Shown: in pieces, positions 31,863-41,660 of the stretch
How positions within the stretch are numbered: the first letter of the stretch is position 1
Layout of the letters: each line of letters begins with the position of its first letter
Source: an uncultured Bacteroidales bacterium
Lineage (GTDB): Bacteria; Bacteroidota; Bacteroidia; Bacteroidales; UBA932
Direction: 5' to 3'
Assembly: GCA_944322575.1 (NCBI GenBank)
Contig: CALUPK010000018.1
Location: 1 to 41,660, forward strand
DNA length: 41,660 nucleotides
Made by a program: the position numbers and the translations under genes
Notes under the pieces: model-generated
What the model saw: the letters and a program-made list of their open reading frames with translations, nothing else
Told to the model about the DNA's origin: nothing
Databases searched by the model: none

Positions 31863-32759
31863 ATGACAATGAAACGTATAACATTATTTTTGACGGCAGT
31901 TGTTGCTGCAGTACTGCTTATCTCCTGCGAGCGCAGGCAGTTCATACCGGATACCGGCAAGACTCCTGTGGAATTTCCGGGAGCTGTTGACAGTGTGGAT
32001 ATGATGACTCAGTATATATATGTCCCCATCCAGATGACTGAGCAGTCCACAGTAGCCTCAAAAGCTATTGTTGAAGTCGTTGGAGGTACCGTCACTATGC
32101 TTGACGGCTCTACCAGGCCTTTGGAGAACTTCACAAATGACCAGGATGGTTATGAAAATGGCGGTGATATAATCGTCACTTCCAATGTGATATACATCCC
32201 TGGTTTTGACCCTGAGGAGGATGACTCCACGGCTCTTCCTTCAGCGAATATCGAGATCCGCATTCCCAGTTTCAGGTCTTTCGACGAGGTCAAGATTGAA
32301 CTTGAGCTGGTCGGTGAATATCTGGGAGACCGTACAACTACCACTGTGGTAGCCTCGAGATACGAGGGTCCTGTGGTTGTCGGAACGTTCCATATCAAGA
32401 ATCCTGATATGAATGATACAGAGTATGACGTAACGATAGAGGCTGATGCAACTATTTCCAACAAGTACTGGTTCTCTAATCTTTTGGGAGATGGAAGTAC
32501 CAGAAGTATCTACGGCATACTTGATATTGACGGAGCTACGATGACGATCGATGCTACTCAGTCGTTGGAAAATACTGCTTATCCAGATTACTCTATGATG
32601 ATAGTGTCAGGCTCTGGTCCGGCAGACGGAGATCCTGTTCTCGTCTTTGGAAATGACGGCTTCACATTCACAAATGGTCTTATGATAGTAGATAAAGAGC
32701 AGAATAGGTACTACTTCTTGATAAATCCTGGATTGAAGGCTACATTGAACGAGTTCTAG
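31863..32759 (+). CDS. Lipoprotein of the SusCD locus, SusE-like position, family not recognised
   Basis: This 298-residue lipoprotein begins MTMKRITLFLTAVV with a lipobox LLISC (C22). A second ATG two codons in could also be used. The mature part seems to hold two beta-rich, possibly immunoglobulin-like, domains, about 30-160 and 165-298. It is acidic and rich in Asp, Thr and Val, with few helices predicted by eye. In Bacteroidota the gene right after susD often encodes a surface glycan-binding lipoprotein (SusE/SusF or DUF1735/DUF4843-like). Position and architecture support a similar accessory binding role, but I cannot match a family with certainty. It starts 12 bases after susD and is followed by a strong terminator, so the locus is a three-gene operon. 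Confidence 0.6.
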   Translation: MTMKRITLFLTAVVAAVLLISCERRQFIPDTGKTPVEFPGAVDSVDMMTQYIYVPIQMTEQSTVASKAIVEVVGGTVTMLDGSTRPLENFTNDQDGYENGGDIIVTSNVIYIPGFDPEEDDSTALPSANIEIRIPSFRSFDEVKIELELVGEYLGDRTTTTVVASRYEGPVVVGTFHIKNPDMNDTEYDVTIEADATISNKYWFSNLLGDGSTRSIYGILDIDGATMTIDATQSLENTAYPDYSMMIVSGSGPADGDPVLVFGNDGFTFTNGLMIVDKEQNRYYFLINPGLKATLNEF

Positions 32760-32778
32760 TTTTTGTAGATAATATTTT

Positions 32779-32812
32779 AAGGCGGCTAAAATACTTTTAG
32801 CCGCCTTATTTT
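32779..32812 (+). terminator. Terminator of the SusCD operon
   Basis: AAGGCGGCTAAAA (32779-32791) and TTTTAGCCGCCTT (32795-32807) form a perfect 13-base stem with a 3-base loop, followed by ATTTTATAA. It begins 19 bases after the stop of the third gene. Its symmetry, with A/T at both ends, would allow function on either strand. Confidence 0.9.
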
Positions 32813-32822
32813 ATAATTATAG

Positions 32823-32830
32823 TACATTTG
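32823..32830 (+). promoter_or_regulatory. -7 promoter box for the orphan exported protein
   Basis: TACATTTG is an exact TAnnTTTG match 15 bases after the SusCD terminator stem. Transcription would start near 32837, which rules against the ATG codons at 32836 and 32839 and favours ATG 32851. Confidence 0.6.
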
Positions 32831-32850
32831 AAGAAATGATGAATACGATT

Positions 32851-33546
32851 ATGAAAAGATTATTGCTTCTGATTCTATGTACTGTGTCTGTGATGCCGCT
32901 TCTGGCTCAGGAAAAAAGAGGAGTCATATCCGTATCGGCTAGAGAGAATGTCGTCCACAGACTGCCGAAGGATGTGGCGTATGTCTTTCCGGACTTTGCG
33001 GACGCTACGCTGAACTACGATAACGGACGTTTCTCGGTGGGATGTCTTAATATACGTCTTCTTGACAACTTCATCCTTTATATCGAGGAGAAGACCGGTG
33101 ATACCCTCGTCCTGTCCAATCCGGACCAAGTCCGTGATCTGGTGTGCATGGATACTGTCTACAGGATAGTCAACGACTGCGTTGTAAAAGTTATTTCTGA
33201 GGCTGGAGACAGACAGCTCGCACAGCGTTTCCGTCTAAAGCTCACCGAAGAGCAGGAGGATGCAGGATATTCTGCACTGCCACCATCCTCAACGGCTGTC
33301 ACGGGCAACGTCAACAGGATCGACCCTTCCAGGAATCCGGATGCGAAGAGAGACTTTTCTTATAAGTATGAGAGGGATTATGTGCTGATGGATGGAGATA
33401 AGGTATATCCGGCGAAGATATCGTCATTCAACCGCCTTTTCCCAGAGAAGAAGAAGGCTATAAAGGCCTATGTGCGCGACAATGATCTGGATACCGGTAC
33501 CCGTGCCGGGCTTGTGGCTCTGTTTGATTTCTGCGCAGGAAACTAA
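32851..33546 (+). CDS. Exported protein of unknown function
   Basis: This 231-residue protein (from ATG 32851) has a signal peptide MKRLLLLILCTVSVMPLLAQ, cleaved before EKRGV. I do not recognise the family. The mature part has a beta-rich first half (GVISVSARENVVHRLPKD, then FADATLNYDNGRFSVG and FILYIEEKTGDTLVLSN, about 22-100). A charged middle with a low-complexity turn (about 130-165) follows, and then a basic helical end (FPEKKKAIKAYVRDNDLD). There is no lipobox cysteine after the signal and no obvious catalytic motif. The final cysteine is four residues from the end. It has its own -7 box and lies between two terminators, so it is monocistronic. Codons for five more residues upstream are open (ATG 32836), but the promoter position argues against using them. 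Confidence 0.65.
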   Translation: MKRLLLLILCTVSVMPLLAQEKRGVISVSARENVVHRLPKDVAYVFPDFADATLNYDNGRFSVGCLNIRLLDNFILYIEEKTGDTLVLSNPDQVRDLVCMDTVYRIVNDCVVKVISEAGDRQLAQRFRLKLTEEQEDAGYSALPPSSTAVTGNVNRIDPSRNPDAKRDFSYKYERDYVLMDGDKVYPAKISSFNRLFPEKKKAIKAYVRDNDLDTGTRAGLVALFDFCAGN

Positions 33547-33568
33547 TAGTTTTAAAGGTTTGAATAAA

Positions 33569-33608
33569 GAGAGAGGGTGTTATGGTTCAGTCCATAGCAC
33601 CCTCTCTT
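33569..33608. terminator. Bidirectional terminator between the orphan gene and rpoC
   Basis: GAGAGAGGGTGTTATGG (33569-33585) pairs with CCATAGCACCCTCTCTT (33592-33608) around a 6-base loop: a stem of about 17 bases with one G-T pair and one near-end mismatch. It lies 22 bases after the exported protein's stop and 20 bases after rpoC's stop on the other strand, and serves both convergent genes. Confidence 0.88.
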
Positions 33609-33628
33609 CTTATTATACCCAGCAGGCT

Positions 33629-37900
<4,272 letters not shown>

Positions 37901-37931
37901 ATGTTGGAATTCTATTAATCAAATACTATAC

Positions 37932-40900
37932 TTAATCTAATTTAATGCTCAGGCCCAGGCCGCGCAGCTCATGCAGAAGCACGTTGAGGGACTCGGGGAT
38001 GCCGGGGGTCGGCATGGGGTCGCCCTTGACGATGGCCTCGTATGCGCGCGAGCGTCCGGTAACGTCGTCGGACTTGATGGTGAGGATCTCCTGGAGGACA
38101 TTGGATGCTCCGAATGCCTCGAGGGCCCATACCTCCATCTCTCCGAAACGCTGGCCTCCGAACTGTGCCTTACCTCCCAGAGGCTGCTGGGTGATGAGGG
38201 AGTAGGGACCGATGGAACGGGCGTGCATCTTGTCGTCCACCATGTGACCCAGCTTGATCATGTAGATCACGCCGACAGTCGCGGGCTGGTCGAAATACTC
38301 TCCGGAGCCGCCGTCACGCAGGCGGGTCTTTCCGTAGCGGGGCAGACCGGCCTTGTCGGTGTACTCGCAGATCTGGTCGAGGGAAGCTCCGTCGAAGATC
38401 GGGGTGCTGAACTTCAGGCCGAGTTCCTTGCCGGCCCATCCGAGCACGGTCTCGTAGATTTGTCCGAGGTTCATACGCGAAGGCACACCCAGAGGGTTGA
38501 GGACGATGTCCACGATGGTTCCGTCATCGAGGAAAGGCATATCCTCGTCCTTCACCACCTTGGCCACGATACCCTTGTTACCGTGACGTCCGGCCATCTT
38601 GTCACCTACGCGGATCTTCCTCTTCTTGGCCACATACACCTTGGCAAGCTGCATGATGCCGGAGGGAAGCTCGTCTCCGATGGTGAGGTTGTATTTGATA
38701 CGCTTGAGCTCAGCGTCGTATTCCTTATATGCTATAAGGTAGTTGTTGATGAGGGTCTTGATCTGGTTGTTGGCCGTCTTGTCGGAAGTCCACTTGGCCG
38801 GATTGACGTCCTCATACTTGATATTCTCCAGTATGGCTCGGGTAAATGCCGTGCCCTTGGGTATCAGCTCTGTCTCGTAGAGGTCTGACACTCCGTTGCT
38901 CTTGCGGTCCTTGGTAAGGGTGACAAGCTTGTCTATGAAGAGCTTGCGGAGAGCGGTGGTCTTCTCGGTGAAGTCCTCCTCGGCCCTTACCAGTTCTTCC
39001 TTGGGCGCTGTTTTGCCGCGCTTGCCGGGTTCCTTGGCCACTCGGGAGAAGAGTCTCTTGCCGATGATGGTACCGGAGAGGGAAGGGGAGGCCTTCAGGG
39101 AGGCGTCCTTTACGTCGCCGGCCTTGTCTCCGAAGATGGCCCGCAGGAGCTTCTCCTCCGGTGAGGGATCGCTCTCTCCCTTAGGAGTAATCTTACCGAT
39201 GAGGATGTCGCCGGGCTCGACATGTGCGCCGACCCTTATGATACCGTGCTCGTCCAGATCCTTGGTGGCGTCCTCGCTGACATTGGGGATATCGGAGGTG
39301 AGTTCCTCCATACCTCTCTTGGTGTCACGGACTTCCATGATGTACTCGTCCACGTGGATGGATGTGAAGATGTCCTCGCGGAGAATCCTTTCGGAAAGCA
39401 CGATGGCGTCCTCGAAGTTGTATCCCTTCCAGGGCATGAAGGCCACTTTCAGGTTGCGTCCGAGAGCAAGCTCACCGCCCTGTGTGGCGTATCCCTCCGT
39501 AAGTACCTGACCGGCATGTACTCTCTCGCCCTTTCTCACGATGGGCTTCAGATGGATGGACGTACTCTGGTTGGTCTTCCTGTAGAGGGGCAGATGGTAT
39601 ACAGTCACGTCCGGAGCGAAGCTTACGAACTTCTCCGCCTCGGTGCGGTCGTACTTGACATGTATCTCGCGGGCATCCACATAGACTACCTCGCCCTCTC
39701 TCTCGGCCACAACCTGTGTGCGGGAGTCGCGGGCTACGGCTTTCTCCAGACCTGTGCCGACGATAGGAGCCTCGGGACGGATGACAGGCACAGCCTGGCG
39801 CATCATGTTGGATCCCATGAGGGCGCGGTTGGCGTCGTCATGCTCCAGGAACGGAATCAGGGATGCTGCGATGGATGCTATCTGGTTCGGGGCCACGTCC
39901 ATATAGTGGACCTGATCCTTGGTGACTACAGGGAAGTCGGCCTCGTGACGGCAGCTGATGCGCTCGTCGAGGATATTTCCGTCGTCGTCAAGGTGTATGT
40001 TGGCCTGTGCCACCATCTTGTCCTCCTCTTCCTCTGCACTCATGTAGACGCAGCCCTCGGGGCTCATGTTCACCTTGCCGTTCTCCACTTTTCTGTAGGG
40101 AGTCTCGATGAAGCCGAGATCGTTGATCCGGGCGTATACGCAGAGGGAGGATATCAGACCGATGTTAGGACCCTCGGGAGTCTCGATGGGGCAGAGACGG
40201 CCGTAGTGGGTGTAGTGTACGTCACGTACCTCGAAGCCTGCCCTGTCTCTGGAGAGACCGCCGGGACCGAGGGCTGACAGACGGCGCTTGTGTGTCATCT
40301 CGGCCAGGGGATTGGTCTGGTCCATGAACTGGGACAGCTGGCTGGTGCCGAAGAAGGAGTTGATCACGGACGAGAGGGTCTTGGCGTTGATGAGGTCGGT
40401 GGGAACGAAGACCTCATTGTCCCTCACGTTCATCCTCTCCCTGATGGTACGGGCCATACGGGTGAGTCCGACGCTGAACTGGTTAGCGAGCTGCTCGCCG
40501 ACAGTCCTGATGCGGCGGTTGCTCAGGTGGTCGATATCGTCAATGGCGGCTTTGCTGTTGATAAGCTGTATGAGATACTTGATGATCTCTATGATGTCCT
40601 GTTTGGTCAGGACCCTTACGTCTGCCGGGGTGGTAAGACCCAGTTTGCGGTTGAGACGGTAGCGTCCCACCTCGCCGAGGTCGTAGCGCTTGTCGGAGAA
40701 GAACAGCTTGTCGATAACGTCTCTGGCTGTGGCCTCGTCAGGCGGTTCGGAGTTGCGCAACTGCCTGTAGGTGTAGAACACGGCTTCCTTTTCCGAGTTG
40801 CAGACGTCTTTCTGGAGGGTGTTGAATATGATAGTATAGTCGCTCAGGTCCACGTCGTCCCTGTGGATCAGAATCGTACTTACACCGGCATCCAGTATGT

Positions 40901-41660
40901 CTTCTATGTTGTTTTCATCCAGAATGGTCTCACGGTCCACGACTATCTGGTTCCTCTCGATGTACACCACTTCTCCGGTGTCCTCGTCCACGAAGTCCTC
41001 GTTCCATGTCTTGAGGACGCGGGCGGCCAGTTTGGAACCTATGTTCTTTGTGAGCTCTTCCTTGGTGGCCTGCACCTCACGTGCAAGTCCGAAGATATCG
41101 AGGATCTCCTTGTCGCTCTCGAATCCGATGGCCCTCAGAAGGGTTGTGACCGGCAGCTTCTTCTTGCGGTCGATGTATGCGTACATGACATTGTTGATGT
41201 CAGTAGCGAATTCTATCCATGATCCCTTGAACGGAATGATCCTGGCCGAGTAGAGCTTTGTTCCGTTGGCATGGATGCTCTGTCCGAAGAATACTCCCGG
41301 GGAGCGGTGCAGCTGTGATACTACGATGCGCTCGGAGCCGTTGATGACGAAGGTGCCTCTCTCAGTCATGTACGGGATAGTGCCGAGATATACGTCCTGT
41401 ATGGAGGTGTCGAAGTCCTCATGCTCGGGATCCGTACAGTAGAGTTTCAGTTTGGCTTTCAGAGGGACGCTGTAGGTCAGACCTCTATCCAGGCATTCAT
41501 CTACCGAGTAGCGTGGAGGGTCGATGAAATAGTCCACGAACTCCAGGACGAAATTGTTCCTGGTGTCGGTAATAGGAAATATTTCCTGGAATACTTTGAA
41601 CAGTCCTTCATTACGGCGGTTTTCAGGTGTGGTGTCCAGCTGGAAGAAGTCCTTGAAAGA
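37932..41660 (-). CDS. rpoB: DNA-directed RNA polymerase subunit beta, 5' end missing
   Basis: The frame is open from the right edge to the TAA at 37934-37932 and shows 1242 residues of the beta subunit. The first visible residues, [20 protein letters not shown], match the region about 30 residues into Bacteroidota RpoB. The start codon therefore lies beyond the window; the GTG at 41537 ([10 protein letters not shown]) is internal. Recognisable segments are [15 protein letters not shown], the rifampicin-pocket region [18 protein letters not shown] through [20 protein letters not shown], and [14 protein letters not shown] near the C-terminus. It ends in LGLSIKLD. The rifampicin region shows the usual sensitive-type residues (D in FMDQ, H in THKRR, S in RRLSALG). 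It is co-transcribed with rpoC. Confidence 0.98.
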   Translation of the reverse strand, partial: SFKDFFQLDTTPENRRNEGLFKVFQEIFPITDTRNNFVLEFVDYFIDPPRYSVDECLDRGLTYSVPLKAKLKLYCTDPEHEDFDTSIQDVYLGTIPYMTERGTFVINGSERIVVSQLHRSPGVFFGQSIHANGTKLYSARIIPFKGSWIEFATDINNVMYAYIDRKKKLPVTTLLRAIGFESDKEILDIFGLAREVQATKEELTKNIGSKLAARVLKTWNEDFVDEDTGEVVYIERNQIVVDRETILDENNIEDILDAGVSTILIHRDDVDLSDYTIIFNTLQKDVCNSEKEAVFYTYRQLRNSEPPDEATARDVIDKLFFSDKRYDLGEVGRYRLNRKLGLTTPADVRVLTKQDIIEIIKYLIQLINSKAAIDDIDHLSNRRIRTVGEQLANQFSVGLTRMARTIRERMNVRDNEVFVPTDLINAKTLSSVINSFFGTSQLSQFMDQTNPLAEMTHKRRLSALGPGGLSRDRAGFEVRDVHYTHYGRLCPIETPEGPNIGLISSLCVYARINDLGFIETPYRKVENGKVNMSPEGCVYMSAEEEEDKMVAQANIHLDDDGNILDERISCRHEADFPVVTKDQVHYMDVAPNQIASIAASLIPFLEHDDANRALMGSNMMRQAVPVIRPEAPIVGTGLEKAVARDSRTQVVAEREGEVVYVDAREIHVKYDRTEAEKFVSFAPDVTVYHLPLYRKTNQSTSIHLKPIVRKGERVHAGQVLTEGYATQGGELALGRNLKVAFMPWKGYNFEDAIVLSERILREDIFTSIHVDEYIMEVRDTKRGMEELTSDIPNVSEDATKDLDEHGIIRVGAHVEPGDILIGKITPKGESDPSPEEKLLRAIFGDKAGDVKDASLKASPSLSGTIIGKRLFSRVAKEPGKRGKTAPKEELVRAEEDFTEKTTALRKLFIDKLVTLTKDRKSNGVSDLYETELIPKGTAFTRAILENIKYEDVNPAKWTSDKTANNQIKTLINNYLIAYKEYDAELKRIKYNLTIGDELPSGIMQLAKVYVAKKRKIRVGDKMAGRHGNKGIVAKVVKDEDMPFLDDGTIVDIVLNPLGVPSRMNLGQIYETVLGWAGKELGLKFSTPIFDGASLDQICEYTDKAGLPRYGKTRLRDGGSGEYFDQPATVGVIYMIKLGHMVDDKMHARSIGPYSLITQQPLGGKAQFGGQRFGEMEVWALEAFGASNVLQEILTIKSDDVTGRSRAYEAIVKGDPMPTPGIPESLNVLLHELRGLGLSIKLD

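Noticed and set aside
41535-41537. GTG as the start of rpoB
   Set aside because: The frame stays open to the right edge, and the 41 codons beyond it read as conserved RpoB sequence, so this codon is an internal valine.

Overview
The window looks like a chromosomal segment of an anaerobic member of the Bacteroidales (phylum Bacteroidota). The grounds are the promoter style (a TAnnTTTG -7 box, in the best case with a TTTG -33 box 19 bases upstream), the near absence of Shine-Dalgarno sequences, a SusC/SusD pair, Bacteroidota-type omega, BamD and RpoB proteins, and a metabolism built on rubrerythrin, a ferredoxin-dependent 2-oxoacid oxidoreductase and a membrane pyrophosphatase. I do not assign a genus. 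Both ends cut through genes: prfB on the left and rpoB on the right.

Layout. Positions 1-761 (minus strand) hold the 5' end of prfB with its programmed frameshift, and rubrerythrin. A divergent promoter region carrying a G-quadruplex-type motif separates these from a plus-strand run (953-8559): a short-chain dehydrogenase, a nucleoside-recognition (Gate) membrane protein, bamD, rpoZ, coaBC, recN and an aminopeptidase P. A minus-strand operon follows (8562-13048, promoter at its right end): an OmpH/Skp-like membrane-anchored protein, a GT4 glycosyltransferase, purC and a LysM plus periplasmic-binding-fold protein. Divergent from it is nadK-uppS-bamA-ompH (13182-17841), an envelope biogenesis cluster closed by a terminator. 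Then come korA-korB-gdhA (17985-22259), which link succinyl-CoA/2-oxoglutarate chemistry to glutamate. Next are a gamma-class carbonic anhydrase-like protein, a TlpA-type lipoprotein, murI and hppA (22394-27061).

After a 285-base leader region comes a SusC-SusD-lipoprotein locus (27347-32759) with a perfect-stem terminator. An unrecognised exported protein follows (32851-33546). Convergent to it, and separated by a strong hairpin, are rpoC and rpoB (33629-41660, minus strand).

How the genes work together: much of the window is housekeeping. Outer-membrane assembly (BamA, BamD, two Skp-like proteins), cell-wall precursor supply (UppS, MurI), cofactor synthesis (CoaBC, NadK), transcription (RpoB, RpoC, omega) and anaerobic energy and nitrogen metabolism (KorAB, GdhA, HppA, rubrerythrin) are all represented. 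The accessory part is the SusCD locus and the orphan exported protein. I found no CRISPR array, insertion sequence, phage gene, tRNA or rRNA, and nothing I can defend as a wholly new system. The items most worth a second look are the active-site substitutions in the CoaC half of CoaBC, the G-quadruplex motif between two divergent promoters, the prfB recoding site, and the long susC leader with a possible small ORF.
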